A DNA stretch of 64,000 bases from an uncultured Bacillota bacterium (GCA_949291945.1 CASEXH010000011.1:19199-83198), one strand, 5' to 3'. Counted from the first letter of the stretch, positions 48,756-58,043 are shown. Numbers and translations: made by a program. Notes: generated by a model from the sequence alone, not told the origin.

Positions 48756-49601
48756 ATGAAGATAGCTGTAACCTATGACAACGGAAACATCTTCCAGCAT
48801 TTTGGAAAAACAGAATTTTTTAAGGTGTATGAAATTGAAGATAACAAAGTAATTTCCAGTGAAGTGATCGGATCCAACGGAACCGGTCACGGCGCTCTTG
48901 CAGGACTGCTGGCAGATCGGGATGTAGATGTGCTGATCTGCGGAGGCATTGGGGGAGGAGCCCAGGCTGCTCTGGAAGAAGCAGGAGTAGAGATGTGCGC
49001 CGGAGCTCAGGGAGATGCAGACCAGGCAGTGGAAGCCTACCTGAAAGGAGAGCTGGTATCCACCGGAGCCAACTGTGACCATCATCATGAAGAAGGACAC
49101 AGCTGCGGTCACCATGAAGAAGGCCATACCTGCGGAAACTGCGGAGGCTCCTGCGGCGCAGGCCCTGCTCTTACAGGACGCAACGTAGGAAAGACCTGCC
49201 GCACCCATTACAGAGGAACCTTTAATGACGGAACCCAGTTTGATTCTTCTTATGACCGGGGAGAACCTCTGGAATTTATCTGCGGCGCAGGCCAGATGAT
49301 CCGTGGCTTTGACGCAGCAGTGGCAGATATGGAAGTGGGACAGGTAGTAGATGTCCATCTGATGCCGGAAGAAGCTTACGGTATGCCGGATCCCAATGCT
49401 GTCTTTACTCTTGAGATTGCACAGCTTCCCGGTTCAGAAGACCTTCAGGCAGGACAGAGAGTATATCTCTCCAATCAGTATGGACAGCCTTTCCCTGTTA
49501 CCGTAACAGAAAAGGACGAGACAACCATCACCTTTGACGCCAACCACGAAATGGCAGGCAAAGAACTGAACTTCCGCATTGAACTGGTAGAAGTAAAATA
49601 A
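48756..49601 (+). CDS. Fusion of NifX/NifB-type cofactor-binding domain and SlyD-like FKBP
   Basis: 281 residues. Residues 1-104 form a dinitrogenase-cofactor-type domain (MKIAVTYDNGNIFQHFGKTE, DVLICGGIGGGAQAALEEAG). A linker at about 107-133 is His/Cys-rich with a repeated HHEEGHxCG unit and seven His, five Cys. Residues about 140-281 are an FKBP of the SlyD type (YRGTFNDGTQFDSSY, MIRGFDAAVADMEVGQ, PEEAYGMPDPNAVF, FDANHEMAGKELNF). SlyD proteins fold proteins and carry nickel. No nif genes are nearby, but the genome has a Ni enzyme (cooS), so a metal chaperone role is plausible. The start follows AGATGAGGAAAAAAC. Confidence 0.9.
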   Translation: MKIAVTYDNGNIFQHFGKTEFFKVYEIEDNKVISSEVIGSNGTGHGALAGLLADRDVDVLICGGIGGGAQAALEEAGVEMCAGAQGDADQAVEAYLKGELVSTGANCDHHHEEGHSCGHHEEGHTCGNCGGSCGAGPALTGRNVGKTCRTHYRGTFNDGTQFDSSYDRGEPLEFICGAGQMIRGFDAAVADMEVGQVVDVHLMPEEAYGMPDPNAVFTLEIAQLPGSEDLQAGQRVYLSNQYGQPFPVTVTEKDETTITFDANHEMAGKELNFRIELVEVK

Positions 49602-49616
49602 AACAGATCATGTAAT

Positions 49617-49755
49617 AAAAAAGGCAGTCCCGAAAAATACAAGGTCGGGATATGACGCCGTCGCATTAATCAAAATAGAGAATATATAAATATTCCTGAA
49701 ATATGACTTATGCGACAGCACCATATCCCGAGATATGTTTCCGGGGCTGCCTTTT
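49617..49755. repeat. Nested palindromic element between convergent genes (repeat family copy A)
   Basis: Three nested inverted pairs are seen: AAAAGGCAGTCCCG (49617-49632 region) with CCGGGGCTGCCTTTT (49741-49755); CGGGATATG (49646-49654) with CATATCCCG (49722-49730); GTCGCAT (49660-49666) with ATGCGAC (49710-49716). The right arm touches the stop of the ALDH gene, so it also serves as a bidirectional terminator. Its core shares TAATCAAAATAGAGAATAT (19 bases) with copy C at 53276-53294 and a later block with copy B at 52414-52451. Confidence 0.75.
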
Positions 49756-51133
49756 ATTTTAAGAAAAACCGTACCATTTTTTCGTGGAGCTGCCGGTAGG
49801 GCTGATACCGCATGGGCAGGTCCAGCCAGGTCTTTTTGTCTACAATGCTTTTATAATGGGTAAAGGTATCAAATCCGGTCTTTCCGTGATAAGCCCCCAT
49901 ACCGCTTTCGCCAAATCCTCCGAAGCCCATTTCCGTGGTGGCCAGGTGAATAATAGTGTCATTGATACATCCGCCGCCGAATCCGCAGCGGGAGGTGATT
50001 TCTTTTGCCGCTGCTTTGTCAGAGGTAAAGAAGTAAAGAGCCAGAGGATGGGGCATGGAGTTGACTTTGGAGATCACTTCTTCCAGACTGTCGAATACCA
50101 GAACAGGCATGATGGGACCGAAAATCTCTTCCTGCATCACCGGGTCGGAAAAGCTTACATTGTCAAGGACTGTAGGCTCAATACGCAGTGCTTTCCGGTC
50201 AGAACTTCCCCCGTGGATCACTTTCTTTTCATCGATCAGCCCAAGGATCCGGTCAAAATGTTTTTCATTGATGATCTTTCCGTAATCCGGATTATCCAGA
50301 GGATGGCTGCCATATTGTTTTCGGATCTGATTCTGTACTTCTTTGAGCAACTGGTCTTTTACCGAACGATGACAGTAAACATAATCAGGGGCCACGCAGG
50401 TCTGGCCGCAGTTCAGATATTTTCCGAAAACAATACGTTTTGCAGCAAGTTTCAGATTAGCGGTTTTATCTACGATACAGGGGCTTTTTCCTCCCAGCTC
50501 CAGAGTAATGGGAGTCAGATGCTCCGCAGCTTTACGCATAACCTCTTTTCCAACGGACTGGCTGCCGGTGAAAAAGATATAGTCAAAGTGCTCCTGGAGA
50601 AGACAGGTGTTTTCAGCCCGTCCTCCGGTGACCACAGCCACATACCGGGGATCAAAGCACTGGGAAAGAATATCCAGGATCACGCCGCTGGTATGAGGGG
50701 AATAGGCGCTGGGTTTTACTACGGCAGTGTTTCCCGCAGCCAGAGCGTCCACCAGGGGCGAGAGAGTCAGCATAAAGGGATAATTCCAGGGACTCATGAT
50801 CAGTGTAACACCATAAGGGGAGGGCTTCTGGTAGCTCCGGGAATGAAACTGGGCCAGAGGCGTCCGTCTTCTTTTTTCTCTGGAAAAGCTGCGGATATGT
50901 TTCAGCATATAGCTGATTTCTTCTAATACCATACCAGTTTCGCACATGTAACTTTCAAAGCCGCTTTTCCCCAGATCCTTTTTAAGAGCTTCCCGGATCT
51001 CCGTTTCTCTTTGAGAAACCGCTGTGTAAAGGCGGCGCAGACCGGCTATCCGCATGTCTGCGGAAAGAGTGGCTCCGGTCTGAAAATATTTTCTCTGTCT
51101 GTCTACGATATCATGAATTTCTTTTTCCGTCAT
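49754..51133 (-). CDS. Aldehyde dehydrogenase (ALDH3-like)
   Basis: 459 residues. NAD-binding and catalytic blocks are MSPWNYPFMLTLSPLVDALA, ELGGKSPCIVD, KYLNCGQTCVAPDY (catalytic Cys) and EEIFGPIMPV. It oxidises an aldehyde to the acid, with no CoA motif seen. The start at 51133 follows AAAAGGAGATATCGAA on the minus strand; the frame extends further upstream. It lies 16 bases after the iron-type alcohol dehydrogenase gene, so the pair handles an alcohol, aldehyde and acid. Confidence 0.93.
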   Translation of the reverse strand: MTEKEIHDIVDRQRKYFQTGATLSADMRIAGLRRLYTAVSQRETEIREALKKDLGKSGFESYMCETGMVLEEISYMLKHIRSFSREKRRRTPLAQFHSRSYQKPSPYGVTLIMSPWNYPFMLTLSPLVDALAAGNTAVVKPSAYSPHTSGVILDILSQCFDPRYVAVVTGGRAENTCLLQEHFDYIFFTGSQSVGKEVMRKAAEHLTPITLELGGKSPCIVDKTANLKLAAKRIVFGKYLNCGQTCVAPDYVYCHRSVKDQLLKEVQNQIRKQYGSHPLDNPDYGKIINEKHFDRILGLIDEKKVIHGGSSDRKALRIEPTVLDNVSFSDPVMQEEIFGPIMPVLVFDSLEEVISKVNSMPHPLALYFFTSDKAAAKEITSRCGFGGGCINDTIIHLATTEMGFGGFGESGMGAYHGKTGFDTFTHYKSIVDKKTWLDLPMRYQPYRQLHEKMVRFFLK

Positions 51134-51149
51134 TTCGATATCTCCTTTT

Positions 51150-52379
51150 CTAATCCTTATTATTATCATTATTTTCCTTTGTATCCATCAGCCGGTAGTA
51201 GAAAGGCTCCAGCTCTGCAGCATTCAAAAGTACAGGAACCGGATAGAGAGGATTGGCTTCTTTGTCTGCATAGTAAGCCAGCTTGGGGATATCCGTTTCC
51301 TGGATCTGGGGTATCCGGTCGCCAATGCCAAAGTGTTTTTTCATATCTTTGATGGCTTGTATAAACCTTTTGGCAGCATCATAGTCCAGGGTATCCGGAT
51401 CTGCCAGACCTGCGGCAACTGCCAGCTGGGCCAGCTTTTTGTGGATCTTCTCTCCGTAAGCCTCCAGCATCATAGGCAGGATCACTGCATTGGCAAGACC
51501 ATGAGGAACATTATATTCTCCTCCCAGAGAGTGGGCGATGGCGTGGACGTATCCCACATAGGACTTGGTGAAGGCACAGCCTGCATAAAAGGAAGCATGG
51601 AGCATGTTCCGGCGGGCTTCCACATTGTCCCCCTCTTCATATGCGGTATAAATATTTTCAAAGATCAGCTGAACCGCCAGCAAGGCGTCTTTCCGGGTTC
51701 CATAGGTAGTAGAATTTCCGATATATGCTTCTACTGCATGGGTAAGAGCGTCCATACCGGTAGTGGCAGTGATAAAGGGAGGCAGGCTTAAAGTAACCTT
51801 GGGATCCAGGACCGCATACCTGGGGATCAGACAGAAATCGTTAATGGGATACTTGTGTCGAGTCTGGGCGTCGGTGATCACTGCGGCCAGAGTGGTTTCA
51901 CTTCCGGTTCCGGCTGTAGTGGGAACTGCCATCAGAAGCGGCAGCTTTTTATGTACCTTTAAAATTCCCTTCATTTTGGCCAGGGACTGTTTTGGCTTAG
52001 CAATACGGGCTCCGGTTGCCTTGGCACAGTCCATACTGGAGCCGCCGCCGAAGCCGATGATACAGTCGCAGCCTTCCTCCAGATACAGTTCCATGGCTTC
52101 CGACACATTATCAGTGGTGGGATTTGCTACGGTTTTGTCGTAGATACAATAGGGAATCCCTGCATTGTCCAAGGCTTTTTCCAGACGCCCGGTCAATCCA
52201 AGTTTTCTTATGCCCTCATCGGTAATGATCAGGACTTTGGTACATTTCTTCTTTTGAATGACTTCCGGCAGGGCCTTTACACTGTTGACGATCTTTGGTT
52301 TCCGGTAGGGCAGAAAGGGGAGCGCAGCTTTGAACACTGCCTGAAAACCTCTGCAGTATATTTTTCTTAAAGAGTTCAT
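51150..52379 (-). CDS. Iron-containing alcohol dehydrogenase
   Basis: 409 residues. The nucleotide site GFGGGSSMDCAKATGARI and metal-site His blocks AIAHSLGGEYNVPHGLANAV and DALTHAVEAYIG are clear. It interconverts an alcohol and an aldehyde with NAD(P)H and Fe or another divalent metal. The start follows GGAAAGGATCTGTTTTC. With the ALDH it forms a two-gene operon. A nearby element copy (52414-52451) lies just upstream of the start. Confidence 0.94.
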   Translation of the reverse strand: MNSLRKIYCRGFQAVFKAALPFLPYRKPKIVNSVKALPEVIQKKKCTKVLIITDEGIRKLGLTGRLEKALDNAGIPYCIYDKTVANPTTDNVSEAMELYLEEGCDCIIGFGGGSSMDCAKATGARIAKPKQSLAKMKGILKVHKKLPLLMAVPTTAGTGSETTLAAVITDAQTRHKYPINDFCLIPRYAVLDPKVTLSLPPFITATTGMDALTHAVEAYIGNSTTYGTRKDALLAVQLIFENIYTAYEEGDNVEARRNMLHASFYAGCAFTKSYVGYVHAIAHSLGGEYNVPHGLANAVILPMMLEAYGEKIHKKLAQLAVAAGLADPDTLDYDAAKRFIQAIKDMKKHFGIGDRIPQIQETDIPKLAYYADKEANPLYPVPVLLNAAELEPFYYRLMDTKENNDNNKD

Positions 52380-52413
52380 GAAAACAGATCCTTTCCCGGC
52401 GCTGCCCCATTGG

Positions 52414-52451
52414 TCAAAATATTCCTGAAGTATGATTCATGTGACAGTGCC
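52414..52451. repeat. Short copy (B) of the 48.6-53.4 kb repeat family
   Basis: TCAAAAT then ATTCCTGAAGTATGATTC continues to GACAGTGCC at 52451. It matches copy A after a 15-base deletion (A: TCAAAAT plus 15 bases, then ATTCCTGAAATATGACTTAT and so on). Confidence 0.6.
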
Positions 52452-52549
52452 TTTAAGTGATTTTACCAGAAAAATATTAGCAGTCAGCACAGGGATTGTC
52501 AAATTGAAATCCGGTTTCCGGAGATAAAAACAGGCTCCGATTATTTTCC

Positions 52550-52590
52550 TTGACAGGAGTGTCTGACAGGTGTACTATAACATTGTTATA
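52550..52590 (+). promoter_or_regulatory. TetR promoter with 15-bp palindrome
   Basis: TTGACA (52550-52555) and TACTAT (52573-52578) have a 17-base spacer. TATAACA-T-TGTTATA (52576-52590) is a perfect 7-1-7 palindrome over the -10 box and start, as expected for autorepression. Confidence 0.75.
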
Positions 52591-52614
52591 TAGCACTGTT
52601 ACATGGAGGCTGTT

Positions 52615-53232
52615 ATGCAGGAAAATTTGTCTGATACATTGGAAAAGATCCAGCAGGCTGCTTTGGAGGAATTTTCTGAAAAGGGATTCCTGGGAGCTTC
52701 CCTGCGGCAGATCGTAAAACACGCAGGAGTCACTACAGGAGCTTTTTACGGCTATTTTTCCAGTAAGGCGGCACTGTTTGCCTCAATCGTAGAGCCACAT
52801 GCCGCCGCATTGATGGGGAAATTCATGGAAGCTCAGACTTCTTTTGCCCAGCTGCCTGAGGAAGAGCAGCCAGAACATATGGGGGTGGAATCCGGATCCT
52901 GTGTCCAGTGGATGGTAAACTATATCTGCCAGCACCGGGAACCGGTAAAACTGCTGCTGTGCCGGGCGGAAGGCACCAGCTACGAGAATTTTGTCCATGA
53001 TATGGTAGAGGTGGAAGTGGAATCCACTCTGCAATACATGGAAGTACTCCGGCGCCTGGGACACAAGATCCCGGAGCTGGACCGGTCTTTATGCCATATT
53101 ATTGCCAGCGGTATGTTTAACGGTATTTTTGAGATCGTGATCCATGATATCCCCCGGGAACAGGCCATGCGGGATGTAGAGAAGCTCCGGTCCTTTTATA
53201 CTGCCGGCTGGATGAAACTGATAGAGCCATAA
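52615..53232 (+). CDS. TetR-family regulator before ABC exporter pair
   Basis: 205 residues. The HTH is at about 12-55 (GFLGASLRQIVKHAGVTTGA, YGYFSSKAALFASI). The start at 52615 follows GGAGGCTGTT; an ATG 12 bases upstream is possible. It probably represses itself through the palindrome overlapping its promoter and likely controls the two ABC genes downstream, which are separated by a 208-base region with a long stem-loop. The ligand is unknown. Confidence 0.94.
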   Translation: MQENLSDTLEKIQQAALEEFSEKGFLGASLRQIVKHAGVTTGAFYGYFSSKAALFASIVEPHAAALMGKFMEAQTSFAQLPEEEQPEHMGVESGSCVQWMVNYICQHREPVKLLLCRAEGTSYENFVHDMVEVEVESTLQYMEVLRRLGHKIPELDRSLCHIIASGMFNGIFEIVIHDIPREQAMRDVEKLRSFYTAGWMKLIEP

Positions 53233-53273
53233 CTGCCATAAGAGGATCTCAGGCAGGGGGCCGGGACTGCAGT

Positions 53274-53379
53274 ATTAATCAAAATAGAGAATATTTATAG
53301 ATTTTATGCGAATTTGTCGAGCACAGCTTTGAGACCATAGGCTCAAAGCAGCGCAGACTGAGCAATAAAATCTATAAAT
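53274..53379. repeat. Repeat family copy C and long stem-loop before the ABC genes
   Basis: TAATCAAAATAGAGAATAT (53276-53294) is shared with copy A. ATTTATAGATTTTAT (53293-53307) is perfectly inverted as ATAAAATCTATAAAT (53365-53379), and an inner GCTTTGAG/CTCAAAGC pair (53326-53333, 53342-53349) sits in the loop. The rest of 53233-53440 holds a GTTCGC/GCGAA-type small repeat and the ribosome site TATAGGAGGTTACACC. Confidence 0.7.
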
Positions 53380-53440
53380 ATGAATTTTATTTTTTGTTCG
53401 CTGGTTAGCGAAAACTAACTTTTATATAGGAGGTTACACC

Positions 53441-55243
53441 ATGAAAAGAAAGAAAAAGAGTGATCTAGGGGTTTTGCTGGACTATGCAGGCAGCTATAAG
53501 TGTCTGACCTTTCTGGGTCTGGCTTTGTCAGCGGTGTCCATGCTCCTGAGTATGGCGCCCTACATCTGCATTTGGCTGGCAGCAAGGGATCTGATCGCTG
53601 TGGCGCCGGAATGGACCCAGGCCCAAAGTGTTACCAGGTATGGATGGATGGCCTTTGCCTTTGCAGTAGGAGGCATTGTCCTGTATTTCGCAGGACTGAT
53701 GTGTACCCACCTGGCGGCTTTCCGGACTGCAGAAAACATCCGGAAGCAGGGGGTGGCCCATGTGATGAAAGCTCCTCTGGGATATTTTGATTCCAATGCC
53801 TCCGGTCTGATACGGAGCAGGCTGGATGCAGCGGCGGCAGATACAGAGACTCTCCTGGCCCATAATCTGGCGGATATCGTAGGCACGGTGGTGCTGTTTC
53901 TGTCTATGCTGGTGATGATGCTTGTTTTCGACTGGAGAATGGGGGCAGCCTGCCTGCTGGCGGCGGTGATCTCTGTAATCGCTATGTTTTCCATGATGGG
54001 AGGAAAAAATGCCGGCCTTATGGCAGAATACCAGGCGGCGCAGGATCGGATGACCAAGGCAGGGACGGAATATGTCCGGGGGATTCCGGTGGTCAAGATC
54101 TTTCAGCAGACGGTCTATTCTTTCAGAGCTTTTCAGCAGGCCATTGAGGATTACAGCACAAAGGCTGAGCATTATCAGTCGGATGTGTGCCGGGTTCCCC
54201 AGGCCATTAACCTGACTTTTACTGAGGGAGCCTTTGTATTTTTAGTTCCGGCGGCCCTGTTTCTGGCTCCGGATGCTCTGGCCGGCGGAAACTTTTCCGG
54301 TTTTGTCACAAATTTTGCTTTTTACGCAGTATTTTCTGCCGTTATTTCCACAGCGCTGGCGAAGATCATGTTTGCGGCTTCCGGTATGATGCTGGCCACC
54401 ACTGCTCTGGGACGTATTAATCAGGTGATGGAGGCTCCTGTTCAGGAAGTGCCTGCAAATCCCCAGACTCCCAGGGACAACCGGGTAGAATTCCAAGATG
54501 TGACCTTTACCTATGAGGGGGGAGAACGTCCGGCCCTGTCTCATGTCTCCTTTACGACAGAGCCGGGACAGACGGTGGCCCTGGTGGGACCTTCAGGAGG
54601 GGGCAAGACTACGGCAGCCAGCCTGATCCCCAGGTTCTGGGACCCAACCTCCGGCGTTGTGAGGGTAGGCGGCGTAGATGTGACCTGGATACATCCTCAT
54701 GTACTTATGGACCAGGTGGCTTTTGTATTCCAGAATAACCGTCTGTTTAAGGCTTCCATTCTGGAAAATGTCCGGGCTGCCAGGCCAGAAGCCACCAGAG
54801 AACAGGTAATGGAAGCTCTTATGGCCGCCCAGTGCAAAGATATCCTGGAAAAACTTCCTGAAGGCCTGGACACCCAGATTGGTACGGAAGGAACTTACCT
54901 CTCCGGCGGGGAGCAGCAGCGTATCGCTCTGGCACGGGCTATTTTAAAGGATGCGCCTATCGTGGTGCTGGATGAAGCTACGGCATTCGCCGATCCCGAG
55001 AACGAAGTGCTGATCCAGAAAGCCTTTGCTACCCTGACAAAGGGGCGGACCGTTATTATGATCGCTCACCGTCTTTCCACAGTGGTAGGGGCAGATAAGA
55101 TCATTGTCCTGGAGAAAGGACAGGTAGTGGAGCAGGGCTCTCATAATGAGCTTGTCACAGCAGGAGGGCTCTATGCCAGGATGTGGGCGGACTATAATCA
55201 GGCAGTCCGGTGGAAGATTACCAGTGAAAGAGAGGGAAAGTAA
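53441..55243 (+). CDS. ABC transporter, fused permease and ATPase (IrtA/YbtP-type)
   Basis: 600 residues. A six-helix permease (about 15-310) is fused to an ATPase with Walker A GPSGGGKTTAA, signature LSGGEQQRIALA and Walker B IVVLDEATAFADPENE. The ADPENE ending and the length fit the heterodimeric group with IrtAB/YbtPQ-type siderophore or metal importers and drug exporters. It abuts the second half after no gap, and the pair forms a heterodimer. Control is likely by the TetR regulator upstream. The substrate is unknown. Confidence 0.94.
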   Translation: MKRKKKSDLGVLLDYAGSYKCLTFLGLALSAVSMLLSMAPYICIWLAARDLIAVAPEWTQAQSVTRYGWMAFAFAVGGIVLYFAGLMCTHLAAFRTAENIRKQGVAHVMKAPLGYFDSNASGLIRSRLDAAAADTETLLAHNLADIVGTVVLFLSMLVMMLVFDWRMGAACLLAAVISVIAMFSMMGGKNAGLMAEYQAAQDRMTKAGTEYVRGIPVVKIFQQTVYSFRAFQQAIEDYSTKAEHYQSDVCRVPQAINLTFTEGAFVFLVPAALFLAPDALAGGNFSGFVTNFAFYAVFSAVISTALAKIMFAASGMMLATTALGRINQVMEAPVQEVPANPQTPRDNRVEFQDVTFTYEGGERPALSHVSFTTEPGQTVALVGPSGGGKTTAASLIPRFWDPTSGVVRVGGVDVTWIHPHVLMDQVAFVFQNNRLFKASILENVRAARPEATREQVMEALMAAQCKDILEKLPEGLDTQIGTEGTYLSGGEQQRIALARAILKDAPIVVLDEATAFADPENEVLIQKAFATLTKGRTVIMIAHRLSTVVGADKIIVLEKGQVVEQGSHNELVTAGGLYARMWADYNQAVRWKITSEREGK

Positions 55244-56986
55244 ATGTTCAGTAAAAAATTTCAGCGAAAATTTGCTCTCACCGACCAGGGTGTGGAAAAT
55301 ACGAAAAAAGGTACATTCTGGACAGTGATCGTTAATCTGGTGGTTATGGGCGGCGTCAGTATCCTGTACCTGCTGATGTCCGGATTTATGAGAACCCTGC
55401 CCGAGGGGAAACACCTGCCCGGCGTGGTCTCGGCTGTGGGACTGGTAATTCTTTTTGTCCTCCTGTCCTTTGTGACCCATCTGCAGCAGTACAAGGCAAC
55501 TTACGGACTGGTATATAATGAAGTGAAATCCACACGTCTTGGTCTGGCGGAACGGCTTCGGAAGCTTCCTCTGGGTTATTTTGGAAAACGTGACCTGGCG
55601 GACCTTACCGAAACCATTATGGGGGACGTAAACCGTATGGAACATGTGTGGTCTCATGTGCTGGGATACTTGTATGGCGCCTACATCTCCACTGGGGTCA
55701 TTGCCATCTGCCTCTTCTTTTACGACTGGAGGCTGGCCATCGCCAGCCTGTGGGGTGTGCCGGTAGCTTTTGGGCTGCTGTTTGGCAGCCGGAAAACTGC
55801 CGACCGCAATGCCCAGCGGACGAAAAAGGCTGCTGTCCGTGTATCAGACAGTATTCAGGAGGCATTGGAAAATATCCGGGAGATCCGTGCCACAAATCAG
55901 GAAGAACGGTATCTGGAAGGGCTGAACCAGAAAATCGATGAACATGAGCGGGTGATGATCCGTGGAGAACTGGGAACCGGCCTTTTTGTCAATGCGGCCA
56001 GTGTGATCATGCGCATGGGGGTGGCTACCACCATCCTTGTGGGCGCCAATCTGATCCTGTCCGGTTCCATTGATTTTATGCTGCTCTTTCTTTTCCTGCT
56101 GGTCATTACCCGGATCTATGCCCCCTTTGACCAAAGCCTGGCTCTTATTGCAGAAATGTTTGTATCCCAGGTGTCCGCTGACCGCATGATGGAAATCTAT
56201 GACACGCCTGTGGCAGAAGGCTCCGGGACATTTGAACCCAAAGGTCATGACATTGTATTTGAACATGTAGGCTTTGCCTATGATGAGAAGGAAGTCCTTC
56301 ACGATGTGAGTTTTACGGCAAAAGAGGGGGAGGTTACAGCCCTGGTAGGCCCTTCCGGCTCCGGGAAAAGCACCTGTGCCCGGCTGGCTGCAAGGCTGTG
56401 GGAGATTGATAAAGGAGTTATCAAGGTAGGAAATGTGGACATTTCCACAGTAGATCCGGAGGTGCTCCTGAGAGATTACTCCATGGTCTTCCAGGAGGTT
56501 GTACTCTTTGATGACACGGTAATGGAAAACATCCGCCTTGGCAGACATGGGGCTACAGACGAAGAGGTACAGGCAGCGGCAAAAGCCGCAAACTGCGAAG
56601 AATTTATCCAAAGACTGCCTGAGGGTTATGATACTCCTATCGGGGAGAACGGAGCCAGGCTTTCCGGCGGCGAGCGGCAGCGGATCTCTATTGCCAGGGC
56701 TTTGCTGAAGGACGCCCCTATCATACTCCTTGACGAGGCTACGGCAAGCCTGGATGTAGAAAACGAGACCAAGGTGCAGGAGGCCCTGTCCCGTCTGCTG
56801 GCAGGCAAGACCGTACTGGTCATCGCCCACCGGATGCGTACAGTGGAGGCGGCAGACAAGATCGTGGTTCTGGCTGAGGGACGGGTGGCAGAGGAAGGCT
56901 CTCCGGCGGAACTGATGGCCAGGGGCGGCTTATTTTGCCGTATGGTAGAGCTTCAGCAGCAGAGTGCCGGGTGGAGACTGGAATAG
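55244..56986 (+). CDS. ABC transporter, fused permease and ATPase, second half
   Basis: 580 residues. A six-helix permease (about 20-310) and ATPase with Walker A GPSGSGKSTCARL, signature LSGGERQRISIARA and Walker B IILLDEATASLDVENE. The ATG at 55244 overlaps nothing and begins immediately after the first gene's stop. Complete nucleotide-binding motifs in both halves suggest both sites are active. Confidence 0.94.
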   Translation: MFSKKFQRKFALTDQGVENTKKGTFWTVIVNLVVMGGVSILYLLMSGFMRTLPEGKHLPGVVSAVGLVILFVLLSFVTHLQQYKATYGLVYNEVKSTRLGLAERLRKLPLGYFGKRDLADLTETIMGDVNRMEHVWSHVLGYLYGAYISTGVIAICLFFYDWRLAIASLWGVPVAFGLLFGSRKTADRNAQRTKKAAVRVSDSIQEALENIREIRATNQEERYLEGLNQKIDEHERVMIRGELGTGLFVNAASVIMRMGVATTILVGANLILSGSIDFMLLFLFLLVITRIYAPFDQSLALIAEMFVSQVSADRMMEIYDTPVAEGSGTFEPKGHDIVFEHVGFAYDEKEVLHDVSFTAKEGEVTALVGPSGSGKSTCARLAARLWEIDKGVIKVGNVDISTVDPEVLLRDYSMVFQEVVLFDDTVMENIRLGRHGATDEEVQAAAKAANCEEFIQRLPEGYDTPIGENGARLSGGERQRISIARALLKDAPIILLDEATASLDVENETKVQEALSRLLAGKTVLVIAHRMRTVEAADKIVVLAEGRVAEEGSPAELMARGGLFCRMVELQQQSAGWRLE

Positions 56987-57032
56987 AGAGTGGATTGCAA
57001 ACTCTAGTGGTGGCGGAATATAACATAAAAGT

Positions 57033-57063
57033 TGACATTGAACGTTTCGAAAGTTATATAATA
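57033..57063 (+). promoter_or_regulatory. Promoter of AraC gene
   Basis: TTGACA (57033-57038) and TATATA (57056-57061) have a 17-base spacer, containing TGAACGTTTCG. A similar GAACGTTCG lies in the TetR promoter at 58947, so both may bind one regulator. Confidence 0.6.
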
Positions 57064-57125
57064 GAATTCTAAAACAGGAGATTAGAGGAGAATGGGAAGA
57101 AGAGGCGAGGCATGGAGGTATCTAA

Positions 57126-58043
57126 ATGAGAATTACCCGCAATTTAGAATTTCAGACAGGGAGCAAGGAAGAAAAACTGCCATATGAGACTACAGATTTT
57201 CCATATGTGGCTTCCCAGGCGGAACTGGATGATTACCGGGAGCCTTTTGTACCCTGGCACTGGCATAACGCCATAGAGCTGTTCTACATGGAAAGCGGCC
57301 AGTTAAAATACCATACGCCCAATGAAACCATGGTTTTTTCCGCTGGCTGGGCCGGTATGGTGAATTCAAATGTATTGCATATGACAGAAATTCAGACCCA
57401 TAAGGAAAAGAATATACAATTACTGCATATTTTTGAACCGAAATTACTTGCGGGAGATCATGGAAGCAGAATTGAACAGAAATATATTATGCCCATTATC
57501 ACCTCGTCTCAGATAGAGATCATCCCATTAAGTCCAAAGGTGTCAGAGCAGGCTGTGGTTATCGACCTGATCCGCAGAGCGTTTTTCCTGTCAGAAGAAG
57601 AGTTCGGCTACGAGATAAAGATAAGAGAGGCGCTGTCACAGATATGGCTGCATCTGTTTCAGATATGTTCTCCCATACTTCGGGATAAAACACCGGTTGC
57701 CAATAGAACAGATGATAAGATCAAGAGAATGATGGCACATATCCATGAACATTATTCTGAAAAGATCTCTATTCCGGAGCTTGCAGAAGTTGCTTTTTTA
57801 AGTGAAAGAGAGTGCTACAGGGCTTTCCAGAATCATCTGCATATGCCCCCTGTTGAGTATATAAAAAGTTACCGTATACAAAGAGCCCGGCAGATGCTGG
57901 CGGATACCCAGACGCCCATAACAGAGATCGGATACGCCTGCGGGCTGGGAAACCCCAGCTATTTCGGAAGGATCTTTCGGGAGCTTACAGGGTATACCCC
58001 ACTGGAATACCGGCGTAAATGGCAGAATAGAGATAAAAAATGA
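57126..58043 (+). CDS. AraC-family regulator with cupin domain
   Basis: 305 residues. The cupin-like N-terminal part contains WHWHNAIELFYMESGQLKYH; the C-terminal double HTH is KISIPELAEVAFLSERECYR and TPITEIGYACGLGNPSYFGR. The start follows GGAGGTATCTAA. The ligand is unknown; the downstream HAD phosphatase suggests sugar or sugar phosphate. It has its own promoter that resembles the TetR promoter at 58.9 kb. Confidence 0.93.
   Translation: MRITRNLEFQTGSKEEKLPYETTDFPYVASQAELDDYREPFVPWHWHNAIELFYMESGQLKYHTPNETMVFSAGWAGMVNSNVLHMTEIQTHKEKNIQLLHIFEPKLLAGDHGSRIEQKYIMPIITSSQIEIIPLSPKVSEQAVVIDLIRRAFFLSEEEFGYEIKIREALSQIWLHLFQICSPILRDKTPVANRTDDKIKRMMAHIHEHYSEKISIPELAEVAFLSERECYRAFQNHLHMPPVEYIKSYRIQRARQMLADTQTPITEIGYACGLGNPSYFGRIFRELTGYTPLEYRRKWQNRDKK

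Noticed and set aside
48756..49601. Evidence for nitrogen fixation
   Set aside because: Only one NifX/NifB-type domain is present, without nif structural or assembly genes; this domain occurs in many non-fixers.
49784..50926. Open plus frame opposite the aldehyde dehydrogenase
   Set aside because: Dehydrogenase motifs are on the minus strand.
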